NCBI GenBank assembly: GCA_024516035.1
Contig: CM044964.1
Coordinates: forward strand, 12,092,038 to 12,156,037
DNA length: 64,000 nucleotides
Reading direction: 5' to 3'
Source of the DNA: Bactericera cockerelli
Taxonomy: Eukaryota; Arthropoda; Insecta; Hemiptera; Triozidae
Shown here: piece by piece, positions 1 to 10,670 of the stretch
Numbering within the stretch: the stretch's first letter is position 1
Layout of the letters: each line of letters opens with the position of its first letter
Translations under genes and position numbers: made by a program
Notes under the pieces: model-generated
Databases searched by the model: none
What the model was told of the DNA's origin: nothing
The model's input: only the letters and a program-made list of their open reading frames with translations

Positions 1-629
1 ACTAATTAAGATGAAAGTTTTGAATACAATACCATATGTTAAGAAGTACATTCCTTAGTGCAGATGAAATTAATATGATTTTACTTTGAGTTAAACCAGC
101 ACATTGAATACAATAGTTCTTGTTTTATCTGTGAATTTGAGAAATGTCCAGTGAGATTATATTTTAAATGGGCAACTTTCAAATTTGAATCTTTGTATAA
201 TGCTGGCTCTACTTGACCCAACCCACACTGAGTAAATTTCCAGCAAATGGAGTGTTAAACCCTTTCTCAAAATGACCTTTGCAGTTGAAAGGGATGTTTA
301 AAATATTAATAACTAGCCGTTTTCCCGTGCTTTGCAACGGGACTAAATTTCAAATTTACTAAGGCATGGCCGTACTGCTGGATAGCAATGCCTTTTTGAA
401 CTTTTTATAATTTTTCTGGGCAAAGCGATAATGGTTTTGGGGGGGTCAATTCTGAGACATTTTTCACTATCTCTTACCGTTTTGGCTAAACAACTCCGGA
501 CAAACAAACAAACAAACAAACATAGGTAGGTAGGTAGGTAGGTAGGTAGTCCTTTTTTCTGTTATATATATAGAGATATTATTGCATCAAATGTATTGAT
601 TTCGATATCGCCATTTTCTCTGGTTCCAG
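1..629. other. Intron of the + strand gene with a degenerate repeat
   Basis: The stretch precedes the terminal exon that starts at 630 and is presumably its last intron. Positions about 305-580 carry an interspersed repeat of a type common in arthropod genomes: a GC-rich 'cgtgctttgcaacggg' head, then (CAAA)n at 499-522, then a (TAGG)n run at about 523-550. I could not assign a class. No other coding signal is visible. Confidence 0.4.
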
Positions 630-787
630 ACCACTCTATTCCTGACCCTGGGTATGGTGATGTTCTGTGGTCCCTGCTATCTACAGAGTCTTCGGCAAGA
701 CACAAGCTTTCGCAAAGTGACTCCTTTTGGCGGAACCAGCCTCATCTTAGCTTGGCTTACATTCCTGCTCTAAAGAAACTTTGGTGA
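630..787 (+). CDS. 3'-terminal coding exon of an unrecognised gene
   Basis: An open frame ends at TGA 785-787 and is preceded by a good polypyrimidine tract and acceptor (TTCTCTGGTTCCAG, AG at 628-629). The exon therefore starts at 630 and takes one base of its first codon from the previous exon, which lies outside the window. The encoded tail is about 52 residues, reading HSIPDPGYGDVLWSLLSTES, then a Ser/Gln-rich stretch (RHKLSQSDSFW), and ending PALKKLW. It looks like real coding sequence because of its non-repetitive composition, the consensus acceptor and a downstream AATAAA, but I do not recognise the family. The ATG at 596 lies upstream of the acceptor and is probably not used. The gene is convergent with the TPR gene at 2235-3362. 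Confidence 0.55.
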
Positions 788-1027
788 AGATTGCACTTGA
801 GTATGGTTGAGAATTATTCACATTATTTGGTGCAGGTTGGTCACTTTATGTTAAGTCAATGTTAGAATTAATATTGAACATGGATTTTTCCCCCATAGTT
901 CCACCTTTGTTATTTTATTTTTTTTACTGTGATTTGTTAGGATCTTAAAGCATTTTAATATTACCTTTTTGTTGTAACTGAATACTAAATTTCTATAATT
1001 CTCAAGTTTGGCTATTTTTAAAGAAAA

Positions 1028-1033
1028 AATAAA
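1028..1033 (+). promoter_or_regulatory. Candidate polyadenylation signal
   Basis: An AATAAA hexamer lies 241 bp downstream of the stop codon at 785-787, in an AT-rich 3' region with no competing gene. It is a plausible 3' end for the + strand gene. Confidence 0.45.
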
Positions 1034-1420
1034 TATTCATCAGGTTTCAAATATAAAACTAGTGTAATATATTTTCAAACAAAAATTTCAATGTACATTA
1101 AAAAAAAAATTGGGTTTAACTTTGCTTTCAAAAGCAATATTACATATCTACAATCTACATAAATATGCATACAATTTTACATTAGCCATATAGATTTAGA
1201 CTTACAAGATTTTTTAAGAAACAAGGGCTACATAATATTGATAAATGTATTCTTATAAGTTTTACAAATTATCATTATTTACTGAATATAAACAAATATG
1301 AAGACAAAAAGTGCCAATATTTCTTCACACACTACTGTTGAGTTAAAAAGAAAAATATAATTTAGATAAAATGTTGCTGGAAGGTTCAAGAATGCAAAAT
1401 GTTTTATTCCTGTATTTCAC

Positions 1421-1553
1421 CGTGCTCAGTAGCTCGAAAGCGGCGGACTCGTAACCTGGAGGTCAGTGGTTTGAGTCCCAAGTTCAGCAAAATTTAGAAA
1501 TGTAAGTTTCAATAATCATGATATTATGATTGTGTTTAACACAAATATGATAA
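1421..1553 (+). repeat. tRNA-derived SINE, family A
   Basis: Family A has a tRNA-like head with an A-box-like 'tcagtagctcgaaagcggcgg' and a B-box-like 'gtggtttgagtccc'. The body reads AAATTTAG...GTGATATCA...TGATTAACACAAATATGATAA. Many copies of the same unit lie in this window on both strands, so it is an interspersed retroelement and not a tRNA gene. Confidence 0.8.
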
Positions 1554-1776
1554 CGTATTCCTTCATTTCATTATCATTATGTATTTTCAAAATAGTTTAG
1601 ATTAGATTGATTCCCTTTAAGAACCTTTAATTTTTCGTAAAGTGAAATACCAGTAATTTATTTGCTTCATGGTGTTTTTCCAAAAAAAATTCTTTCATTT
1701 TATCTATAAAACTCTGTACAATTTTTAATCATTATTTTAATGAAATAAAAAACTATGAAGTTTCAATACTCACACA

Positions 1777-1782
1777 TTTATT
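1777..1782 (-). promoter_or_regulatory. Possible polyadenylation signal for the TPR gene
   Basis: TTTATT on the + strand is AATAAA on the - strand. It lies about 450 bp beyond the TPR gene's stop codon, in AT-rich DNA where such hexamers occur by chance. Confidence 0.25.
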
Positions 1783-2004
1783 GGTATTTTTTTTTAATCT
1801 ATTTAAATTGTTTATGTTTATGGTTTTCCAGTTCAAGTTTAATATTGTACCAAGTGTGGTCAAATTAAATTTATATGGACCAAAAAATAGCACTGTGTGG
1901 ATTAAACAATATATAATAACAACAAACATTACATTTATCATAAACTTAGGCAAGACATAATGATGTTCCATTAGAACATAATAAATGACATTAATTTTTC
2001 TGTC

Positions 2005-2075
2005 ACCTAACCCTCAGTCTTATTATTATGTGGCCACATACTCAAATAAATGAGGAATAAATTCAAGGATCCACT
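2005..2075 (-). repeat. SINE family C fragment
   Basis: The region matches the middle of family C (ACCTAACCCTCA...CTTATTATTATGTGG...CTCAAATAAATGAGG) but lacks the tRNA-like head. Confidence 0.6.
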
Positions 2076-2234
2076 GATATAGATAAATGTACAATATTTC
2101 TATGGCAGTATGTTTGTTCTTGGCAATCCTTGCCAAGTACATAATTATACTGGAGAAACATTATTCAATGGTGACTTGAACTATGAAGAATAAAATTTGA
2201 GTCATATTGATTGATAATAACATACATTGTATCT

Positions 2235-2369
2235 TCAGTTTTTTTTACCCTTCTTTGAATTTTTCTTACTTGTGGTCACCTCCTTGAATTTCACCTCATC
2301 ATCTTTGAACAGCTCTGAGTCAGAATAGTATAAGTCAATGTTGAGATCTCTGCCTAGCTTGACCAAGTC
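2235..2369 (-). CDS. TPR gene, last coding exon
   Basis: The exon opens in phase 0 after TTCATGTTGCAG and encodes 44 residues (DLVKLGRDLNIDLYYSDSEL, then FKDDEVKFKEV and a Lys-rich tail) before TGA at 2235-2237. Confidence 0.75.
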   Translation of the reverse strand, partial: DLVKLGRDLNIDLYYSDSELFKDDEVKFKEVTTSKKNSKKGKKN

Positions 2370-3362
2370 CTGCAACATGAAGTGAGACAAAGTTTTGTTA
2401 GCATCACAGAACATTTCTTATCTTGCCATTAAAAAACAGGTTGAAATTCTAGAACCATTTTTTGTTTTTTCAAAATTTATCAACAATTCATGGATATATT
2501 GAACACCATTTGTTGGAATTACCTGATGTGACAAGCCCTTGTCCTGATAATTGTGTTTCTTGCTCAGATTGAGTTTGATTTTCTTCAATTCCAGGGTGTA
2601 CATCAGAGCCTCAGTACAGCCTGGATCTCTTTGTAAAACCTCATGGAATAGTTGTTCAGACTCTTTGTACGAGTTTATGGCAAACAGATTTTGAGCATGT
2701 CTGAAGTAGGCTTTTGTGTATTCAGGAAAGTTGTTGATGAGAAATTTAGAGTCTCGTAAGGCTCTGAAAGAGAAAAAAAATTGTTACAAGAATTAGTAAG
2801 GGTTACCTTCTGGTGCTTGAAGGTTTATTTAGCACCTAAATTAAATAAGAAGTATTATATCTCTTCTTGCCCATCAGGAGACATACTTATGGGATTCAGC
2901 CAAAGCCCATAATATACATAATAATAGTCACTGTTTTAAAATGTCCAATTAATACAGCCCAAAAGTCCTTCACTCATTTAGTTACAGAAAAAAAAGTCTA
3001 GACAGAAAATTTCAGGACTGAAGAGAACTTTTTAACATAAATAAACATTATGCAAATATTAACTTCCTGTAAATATTCTTAAGATTAATTACCTCATACC
3101 AAAATGAGTACCTATATTCCTGGAGCTTTCTTGAAAGTTGATAGGTGACTAGGTATAAACTTACAAATGATAGTCCTTAAGGTGAAAGTAACACAGTGAC
3201 CTGTTATTGTACAGCTCTTTCTCTCCAGGATTCTGGCGAATAGCTTTGTTCAGGAGTTCTATTGCTGATGGATACTCTTTAAAGAGGATTCTCTGATAGG
3301 CTTGTTGACCAATATCACTGACTGACTGATTTGCATCTGATGGCATCATGACTTTGACAATG
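2235..3362 (-). CDS. Small tetratricopeptide-repeat (TPR) protein gene, three exons seen
   Basis: Exons read on the - strand are 3349(ATG)-3165, 2763-2523 and 2369-2235. All introns are GT-AG (donors GTAAGT and GTAATT, acceptors CTTTCAG and TTGCAG) and phases agree. The joined product is about 186 residues. TPR-type helix pairs are visible. The first runs from AYQRILFKEYPSAIELLNKA to NNRSLCYFHLKDYHLALRD, with the canonical spacing of small and aromatic residues; a further pair is AYFRHAQNLFAINSYKESEQ with LQRDPGCTEAL. The last exon is acidic and then Lys-rich (ends KKNSKKGKKN). TPR repeats are protein-protein interaction scaffolds, and no catalytic domain is visible. The start is uncertain: an acceptor-like TTCAG ends at 3363, with four in-frame codons before the ATG, so 3362 may be an internal exon edge and 5' exons may lie upstream. 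I cannot name an orthologue. Confidence 0.75.
2523..2763 (-). CDS. TPR gene, middle exon
   Basis: The exon is 241 nt: one nucleotide completing a Leu codon plus 80 codons. It has a TCTTTCAG acceptor and a GTAATT donor after CATCAG. It carries the second half of one TPR and a further repeat (FPEYTKAYFRHAQNLFAINS). Confidence 0.8.
3165..3362 (-). CDS. TPR gene, first visible coding exon
   Basis: It encodes MMPSDANQSVSDIGQQAYQR and onward to NNRSLCYFHLKDYH. The donor is GTAAGT (ac at 3163-3164), in phase 2. The tandem ATGs at 3344-3349 are the likely start, but the open frame continues four codons upstream to an acceptor-like TTCAG, so this may be an internal exon. Confidence 0.7.
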
Positions 3363-3408
3363 CTGAATCAAATTCATATACAACATTAGGATTGGTAAGG
3401 TACCTGAT

Positions 3409-3546
3409 ACAGTCAAACCTAGATATAAGAGAACAAATTCCAGGTCAAAATTTACTTCTATAAAGGAAAATAACCTTTCTATAAGAGAAACCTGGAGAAA
3501 AAATTCCAGTCCCTTGAGTTCTCTTATCTCCAGGTTTGACTCTAAT
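3409..3546. mobile_element. Small TIR element (MITE), pogo/Tigger-like ends
   Basis: The left end reads CAGTCAAACCTAGATATAAG and the right end is its inverse (reverse complement GAGTCAAACCTGGAGATAAG). The inverted repeats are about 24 bp and are flanked by TA dinucleotides. TA duplication and a CAGTC...AACC terminus fit the Tc1/mariner superfamily. At about 135 bp it is non-autonomous. The interior has 'aacctttctataagagaaa' motifs that reappear as tandem units at 16.1-16.6 kb and 22.7-23.2 kb. Confidence 0.65.
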
Positions 3547-3860
3547 AAGAATAATACTTCTGTTTCATTGGAAGAGATCTCTTGAGCAGGCACATTCAGT
3601 GGGAAAATATTTTAAGTTTGCTGCCACTTAAAACCGAAATTATAGAGTTATGGTCTTAGTACCAACCAAGTTAGGGGCTTTTTTTAACATGGCAATCATA
3701 ATAATTATAATGAATTAGTTATTCAAATTTTGTAATGATTTTCATTATGCACAAGCTTGAACTTGAAAACAGTTTGCTAGAGGACTATAAACAGAGACCA
3801 GACTAACAAGCCCAGATAGCTTGCAGTTTCCCAAGGGTTTAATAGCTTATAAAGAAAAAT

Positions 3861-4030
3861 CACACTGTGAATCCAGAGATTCCAGAAGTCACAGATACAA
3901 AACCCACCTGGGACATGACAAGTTATCCTCCCATTTGGGATTTTTACCACAAATTAATATGTCTTGGGCTTACTGCTGGAATAATGGGACTTAATAATCC
4001 TAATCGGGCAGTATAAATAAGGCGATATTA
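3861..4030 (+). repeat. tRNA-derived SINE, family B (5' truncated)
   Basis: It carries the family B body: CTGTGAATCCAGAGATTCCAG, then the GGGACATGACAAGTTATCC junction, TTTGGGATTTTTACCACA, and the end GGGCAGTATAAATAAGGCGA followed by ATTATT repeats. The B-box is decayed. Confidence 0.7.
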
Positions 4031-6300
4031 TTATTATTAGCACTACTATACTATTGTTATAATTCCTAGATCCACTTCCAAAGCTCTAGCTTTAGAAGTT
4101 TCCCAAGGATGGAATCGGAGTTGTGCTTACCTTACTCTACAATGTAACTAAATGCAAGGCAGATAAGTACCTATACACGTACTGTGAATGTAATCTTATT
4201 GATATGTAACACTTGTTTGTCTTGCTAGGATTGTCAAGGGTGATAATTTTCTATATTCCTAAACTAATGTTGAATTATTTAGCTCTATCAATAGATAATA
4301 GAAGTGGGTATTATTAGGTACTGACTGACATTATAGACAGTGATAAATAGAGCATGAAGTATGACAATGACAAACCGTAGAAACTAAAACAGCTCCTTAT
4401 CTGAAGAACTTTCACTGATCTTCATCTGCTTGAAAAGTAGAATATTTTGAATTTTCGCGGCAAGAAATCCAACAATGTTTCGTGGGCCCTGTTTCATTAA
4501 AATTAAAAAGTCCATTATATTTTTTCTTAAAAAATAAATAAATATGAAACCTGGGGGAAATACACAAAATCGAGTTCTGAAGTCATGAGATAGCACTGCT
4601 TTTCCACATCTTAAGATGTAGCAAATCGAGACTTTGCGCCACAGAGGCTTAGGCGCACCGCGGTTAGTGAAAATATAATATATGTAGATACATGTTTTGT
4701 AAAATGCCCAAAGTGCAAGACCCTTGGCACCTGTCGAATCCTTCACATGCTCAGTAATCCAGAACTGATGGTCAAGTCCAGTAATCCAGTTCGATACCAA
4801 CCAAAGCAAAGATTTTTAATCACTAGAGCACAGATTGGCACGAGATACAAGCTAACCTTGTATGGATTTGAAGATGGAGCTGCACTTTCGTGCATTGAAA
4901 ATTAGTTGATGAGAATGTTCTGTTTTTTTTTTTTTTTAATAAAAAAATATATCTAAAAATGCTGAAATGTATATGAGAAATGACAGCTAAGAACACCGTG
5001 GCTGAGGGAAGTAGCGCACGAGGCGCGCATGCCCGGTGACACATGTTCGATCCCCGGCAGGGTAGGAATTCTTCTGCTCTGAACTCGGATGTACAGGGTC
5101 TACTCTAACTTGAGGAAAAAATCAGTAGCCATGTGTACATCATCAGTGGCAGCATTACAAGAAAAGTAATGGAAGCTTATACTTTTTTTTATACTTCTTG
5201 AATCTTGTAAAGTAAAGGTTATTTTTACAAGGAAAATTCACAGTCTATAAAGGTTGTGTAACCTTAAGGCACACAATTGTGTGCTGCCTGGGAGTACTTC
5301 GATAAATAATGTTATTAGGATTTTTTTTGTTGAACATTTCATTTATTTAAAAAAAAAAAAAATTATACATTTACATCCCCTAACCTAATATTAACTTTTT
5401 GGATTTTATAATTTGGGTTTTATAAAAAGGAGTTATAATGCTGTGTTACCCACACAAATTGTGATATAATAATACAAAGAAACTACATAAATAATTAACA
5501 ATGTACCCATACAACGACTGGATTATAGGGACTTGAAAATCCTAATTAGGCAGCTACAACAAGAGAACTAAAATTAGCAAAATATATCTTGACCATGTGA
5601 TTTGACCAAAATGTCTTCCCTGCAAAGTGAGCCAGGATTTACATGAATCAATTAATTACCAACTGAAAAGAAGAAGAAGAAAAAAAAGGACCAATGTGCT
5701 TAATTTGTTAGCATTAAGAAGTTTTTATATATTTTTTGTTTCAATTTATGTATATAAACTAATGTAAAATAGGACAAACAGAGAAAAAAAGTACAATTGA
5801 AAAATAATATAATAATTTCATTGATGTTCTTTTAGATCTAAAGTAGGCATTACAAAATAAAGTGCAGTTATTTTATCTGATGACAATATTTGAATTGAAA
5901 AGTGTGAATAAAGCACTATTTGGGTAAATTTCCAAAGACATAAGTTTAATAATTCCAAAGATGAGAGGCGAAATATAAACTAATATTCTATCAATAATAA
6001 ATATTAGAATTGCATATTCAATGCTGCAGTTGCGTCTTGCCATGCAGAAAATCCTGGGTTCAACAACTTGAAGGGAAAAGAAAAAAAGTTTAAAAATATT
6101 TATCAAGATTAAAGTTTAATTATTCAAAAGGTGTGTAGCAAAGTCTGAAATATATATATGAAATATAGTCTGAAAGATGAATTTTTACATCGTTTGCCAT
6201 AAGTAAGGTTCTCCCTAAGTTAACTCCGACCCGTCAATAACTTCTACTTGAAATTTGGTATGTATAAGTATAGTTCTAAGCATAACAAGCAATCCTGTCC
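4031..6300. other. Intergenic AT-rich DNA
   Basis: Apart from the family F SINE at 4993-5165 and a fragment near 4560-4660 that resembles the region at 58136-58245 (CGAGTTCTGAAGTCATGA...AAATCGAGACTT), I see only AT-rich sequence and homopolymer runs. The open frames here are short and compositionally non-coding. Confidence 0.4.
4993..5165 (+). repeat. tRNA-derived SINE, family F (degenerate)
   Basis: The head matches CCGTGGCTGAG...GTGACACATGTTCGATCCCCGG. The body matches GGAATTCTTCTGCTCTG...GAGGAAAAAATCAGTAG. It is more diverged than the copy at 23866. Confidence 0.6.
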
Positions 6301-6575
6301 AGTGGAACAAACCATCAAGTGGGAAGTAATGACGCTCACCCATCAGAGGATTTTTTTTTAAAAGGTAAGTGTGCCCCGGAACCGCTTTCGCATTACTTCA
6401 GGGCACTTTACCTTTACATCCATGCCATTCCGGAAACGGAAAATTTCGGTCAGAAATTTCCGCACCGGCCGGGATTCGAACCCGCGACCTCCAGGTCAGT
6501 AACCAATGCTCTTAACCATTGAGCCACGGAGGTGCCATCAGAGGAAGCTACTACGAGATGGGTGAACTCGAACAT
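6301..6575 (+). repeat. SINE family D remnant, split by a younger SINE
   Basis: Sequence like GGGAAGTAATGACGCTCACC-CATCAGAGG is interrupted at 6350 and resumes at 6535 with CATCAGAGGAAGCTACTACGAGATGGG, the continuation of family D. The intervening 6351-6534 is a family E SINE. Confidence 0.7.
6351..6534 (-). repeat. tRNA-derived SINE, family E, full-length, with 11-bp target duplication
   Basis: Read on the - strand: CACCTCCGTGGCTCAATGG head, GGTTCGAATCCCGGCCGG B-box, body with CCGTTTCCGGAATGGCATGG and GCGAAAGCGGTTCCGGGGCA, and a poly-A tail. CCATCAGAGGA occurs at both 6340-6350 and 6535-6545, a perfect target-site duplication that fixes the ends. Confidence 0.85.
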
Positions 6576-8340
6576 ATACTTTAGAAATAAATTGTAACTA
6601 TCTGCCTTTTTTGGCTACATAAAAGAGCTTTGCAACTTATAATTGGCAATAGAAAGTCGTGGATAGGACCCAGGAAACTCAGGGCAAGTTTTAGAATTTG
6701 GATAAAAGAATCAATTCAATTTTTTTTGACAGTATGAAATAATGGCAGACCACATGATTTCTGTTTGAATTGAAAATAAATACATTTTATGTTATCTCTT
6801 GGTATGATAATAAAATTACAGAAAATATTGAATGGAACAATCAGATAATGACATACCTACGTAACATTATAAATTATAACTTTAAAACGCACCTCGTTCC
6901 ATAGCAGTATAATAAGTATAATGAAGTATTACAAGTAGGAAAATATATTTTATTGCAGTTAATTATCCATATGAAAAAGTTCATTATAATTTTGAGTGAC
7001 TCTAAGCAGATATTAAAAATTATTTGATTTTGAATTGACACTAGAAAAAGACATTTAGTTTAGGAGAAAAATTAACTAAAAAAACCTTCAATGTTCTGCA
7101 TACTCTGGTTTTTCATGTCTAACAAATTATTTTAACAAGTCAAGTGCAGAATTTATTTTAATAGATGAGTTACGTACTTGGAACAGTAGTTTTCTCATTT
7201 TCAAGTAAACGCATCTTATCAACCATTTCAATAATTTAAACTCAAATTAAATGTGAATCCTTCTCGTTAACGCCGTTAGTTTAAATAATAAAAGTTTTCA
7301 ATAAAAATTATACAACAATAATATGCAATCTTTTTACATTGTTTATCCTCATAGAGAAGATTTGGGAGTTCAACAATTTCCTAATATATGCTACATTCTA
7401 GGAAGTTTCGTTTAGGCAAATATATATAAATCTTAATATTAATTTTGGGTAAAAAAAGAGAAGAATGAAGGTACAGACAAATAAGACCCCGTCGCGTCGT
7501 ATGGACTGGGTTAAAGCCTAGCATAGACAGGAATCCTGTAGAGCTGCCGTGCAGTGGAACAAAATATTTGGGAGACTTCCAACATAATATAATGTAAATA
7601 CAAACTTCTAATAGTTAATTAATAATTTAAACTCGAAGACCTATCATTAAAGCTTTAATTGAAGAGTTAACATCTTTGAACACTAGCATTGGAGAGAGTA
7701 AAAGAAGAATCTTTGACTAATTAACTGTAGGTAAAGGGAAAACACAAAAATAACAGATACAGCAGTCATATTTATAAATATAATTTTGATTCTGGTCATA
7801 CGTCATACCGAAGTGTCACTAGTTCTAATGACTTCAATTCTCAAGTTTAACTCAAAAGCAAAATTTTATTTATAATTATTCCTGGTTGCTTCTCACCAAT
7901 ATAAGTTTTCAAACAAACATTTTTATACATGATTTGTTTACACTATTTGCTAACAGCCATACTTAAAGTACATTGGTTCTTAATTTCAGCACGGTATAAC
8001 ACATAACACATATATGATAGAATTACTGATGCTCAGGTATAACTTAAGTGGTAACGTTATGGTTGTAAGTCTCAAATCAAACATTTGAGTTTTTAGCCTC
8101 AAAAGGGAATCTCTGGGAGTTCTTTTTATGAATGGAGTTCTTATTTGAACACTTTTTTTCCTCTTGAAGCACTTTAACTAGTCTTTATTTTTTTACATTG
8201 AAACAATTGAATGGGTAAGAACTTCAAACTTCGATATAATGGCCGTCCTTTCCTTGTCACTCAAAAAAATCATATGTAGGTACATTGACTTAATTTATCT
8301 TTCAGTCAGTGTAAAGAGAAAAGCGAGATTTTACTATTTT
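6576..8340. other. Intergenic DNA, nothing recognised
   Basis: The stretch is AT-rich, with no convincing open frame, repeat family or RNA gene. Confidence 0.4.
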
Positions 8341-8417
8341 TTTACGACGTGAATAGGATTCGAACCACCGACCTCCAGGTTACGAGTCCGCCGCCTTATC
8401 AATCGAGCTACTGAGGT
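8341..8417 (-). repeat. SINE family A, head only
   Basis: This is the reverse complement of the family A tRNA-like head (GATTCGAACCACCGACCTCC ... TATCAATCGAGCTACTGAGG). Confidence 0.7.
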
Positions 8418-8938
8418 AAGAACAAAAATGATACTGTTAAGAATATATAAAATATGTTTTCATGAAATTTCTAAAAGAGAAAAAATATTTGCACAGACAA
8501 GCCTCAATAGCTCAATACGCGACTTCTTTTTTTTTCAAACAAGTATTTTTTTATAATTAATTAAGTTATACTTGTGCATCCGTTTCAACGATTCCATTGT
8601 AGCACTGAGCAGAGCCAACTTAGTTAATAAATATGACTGTGGATGCAATATTTTAGAGACTCCAAAAAGCATTTACAAGGGACAAAACGTAAAAAGTGGA
8701 AAATTCGGTAAATGATAACAATAAGGTTAATGTATAAATTAATAGAATGGCACCTAATTATTAACAGTAGAGAAAAATGTAAGAATGTACACAGAGCAAT
8801 AATATGAGAGAAACGAATTAAGTTCTAGGGGGGAGGTGAAACAATTTCAACATAGCACTTGACGAAACATTGTAAATTGCAAACGAATACTTGGTTTAGG
8901 TCAAGATTCCAAGTCCCAATAATTGGTTGTAGCACCAA

Positions 8939-8990
8939 AAAACACAATACTTCCGATCTCCAATATTAGAAATTCATCGGAAGTAATAAG
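8939..8990. repeat. Recurrent hairpin motif (copy 1)
   Basis: An imperfect palindrome has the core CTCCAATATTAGAAATTC inside ACTTCCGAT...ATCGGAAGT. The same motif recurs at 12920-12957 and 50381-50415, each preceded by 'AACACAATAC'-like sequence. Confidence 0.6.
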
Positions 8991-9217
8991 TCCTAAATTT
9001 ATACTTTAGTTGCATTCATGTCGTCAGTACGTCTCCTTGTGTTTACTGTAGGGAGTCTGGAGAATATTAATTTTTTCATCCAATTTTTACACCTCGTGTC
9101 TTTTGTGTAGTAAATGTCTTTAAAAAATCAAACTATAGACGTAGAAGGTTAGACAAAGAGTTATGAGCGTTTTCATCTCTCCAAACTTTTCTTTTTTCTC
9201 AACGACTCTCAGACAAG

Positions 9218-9428
9218 CCCACGGTAATGCTTGCATTTTCAATATCAAGAAAGATAGTTTAAATTCAAGTGTTGAAATTTTTTGAGGTAAAAAAAACTAT
9301 ATTTACATCGACACTCGGAAAACGGTAATGCTTGCATTTTCAATATCAAGAAAGATAGTTTAAATTCTATGGTTGAATTTTTTTGAGGTAAAAAAAAAAA
9401 AACTATATTTACATTGACACTCGGAAAA
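9218..9428. repeat. Two-copy tandem duplication, unit about 104 bp
   Basis: The segment beginning ACGGTAATGCTTGCATTTTC and ending near ACACTCGGAAAAC is present twice in direct orientation with few differences. It has no coding content. Confidence 0.75.
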
Positions 9429-9671
9429 CAGTTTAAAATTATAATACAAACATTAGCTTCTACCTATCTAGTACCTATTATATTAGAAGACAAAATAGAT
9501 GATGACTAACCTAACACAATACACATGATAAATTGAATGGTATGGTATCTTTTGCGATATGAGACTGATCTTTCAAAGCATGTAAAAATTGGGGTGTGTG
9601 GTGTTTATCGGCCACGTATGGGTGGCTGAGTAGTCTTATCGAGTCTTTGACCATAGAATAATGGTACTATA

Positions 9672-9882
9672 ATAATAATACTCTTTAGTGGAAGGTAACC
9701 ACCAGGTGAGGTCAAAGCTCAAAGCATTTTCTACCACGTAACCCTCAGAGACCTATTATTATGTGGTCAAAAACTCAAATTAATGAGGAAAAATTCATGC
9801 ACTGGGTAGGATTCGAACCAACGGATCCCTTCACTACCTGGATTACCAGACTAGCGCGTTAACCACTTGACTACCAGTGCAT
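9672..9882 (-). repeat. tRNA-derived SINE, family C, near full-length
   Basis: On the - strand it reads TGCACTGGTAGTCAAGTGG (A-box region), GGTTCGAATCCTACCCAGTG (B-box region), then ATGAATTTTTCCTCATTAAT, GTTACGTGGTAGAAAATGC and a tail of AGTATTATTATT repeats. Confidence 0.8.
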
Positions 9883-9947
9883 GGTACTCGAAAGAACTGC
9901 TGTGATAAAGAGAATCCGATTCAGGTTTTATAGATTAAGGACGTTTT

Positions 9948-10307
9948 AATGAACGCTGCTGTGGTGGACACTGTTACAATAGTATCTGATTTAAGCCATG
10001 TGATTGTCTGTTACCATGGTAACAGCCAATCACAGAACTATCGAATCTAAGAAATGATTAGACCATTTGGAAAAAAAATTGATTGGAATTACGGGTGATC
10101 CCCGTTCCAATCATTTTCTTTACCAAAAAATTCGTCTAGCCATTCAAAGAGGAAATGCTTCTTGCATCCTCGGTTCCCTTCCGGAAGGACGGTCCCTAGG
10201 AGAAATTTTTTTATATTAAAAAAACATGAATTTTACTCCTTATAATGAAAATCACAGAACTGAAATCAGATACTATAGTAACAGTGTCCACCACAGCAGT
10301 GTTCATT
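9948..10307. mobile_element. TIR element of about 360 bp with internal hairpins
   Basis: The arm at 9951-9992 and its inverse at 10263-10304 match over 42 bp with two mismatches (ends GAACGCTGCTGTGGTGGACA / GAACACTGCTGTGGTGGACA), and the match runs a few bases further out. The interior holds a near-perfect 36-bp palindrome at 9999-10034 (centre TGTTACCATGGTAACA) and a second hairpin at about 10079-10112 (GATTGGAATTACGGG / CCCCGTTCCAATC). No transposase is present. The superfamily is unknown. Confidence 0.65.
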
Positions 10308-10422
10308 CATTCGGACCGAGGTCTATAGTTGAAGTGGTGAGACTAAACCTACCCGACTTGGTTCTAAGTGTAAAAGAGTGTCTGATGAATCATTGCAATA
10401 AATAAATATATTATTTGTTATA

Positions 10423-10428
10423 TTTATT
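10423..10428 (-). promoter_or_regulatory. Possible polyadenylation signal of the PPP2R3 gene
   Basis: TTTATT (AATAAA on the - strand) lies about 600 bp past the stop codon at 11032, after the 3' minisatellite. The region is AT-rich, so this is only a candidate. Confidence 0.3.
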
Positions 10429-10670
10429 TATACAAAAAAAAAAAATATTTTTAACTGATATTTATGAAATTTTCACAGAATATTCTCAGGACGTTTCTAC
10501 GAAATTCCAGCAGATTTTTAATCGTCCTTCATTTTTCTTAACTTTACGAAAATTTCACAGATTTTTTTACACATTTTGTCTAGGGCTCGAAATTCTTATT
10601 CGAAACTTTGCTCGAAAAGAAAGAAATACCATTGACAAAATCCGCGATGACTGAAAATCTTCAAACTTCT

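Noticed and set aside
4384..4809. 141-codon - strand frame as an upstream exon of the TPR gene
   Set aside because: Its composition is hydrophobic and rich in Phe/Ile/Tyr with no TPR pattern, and I found no matching donor in phase with the acceptor at 3363.
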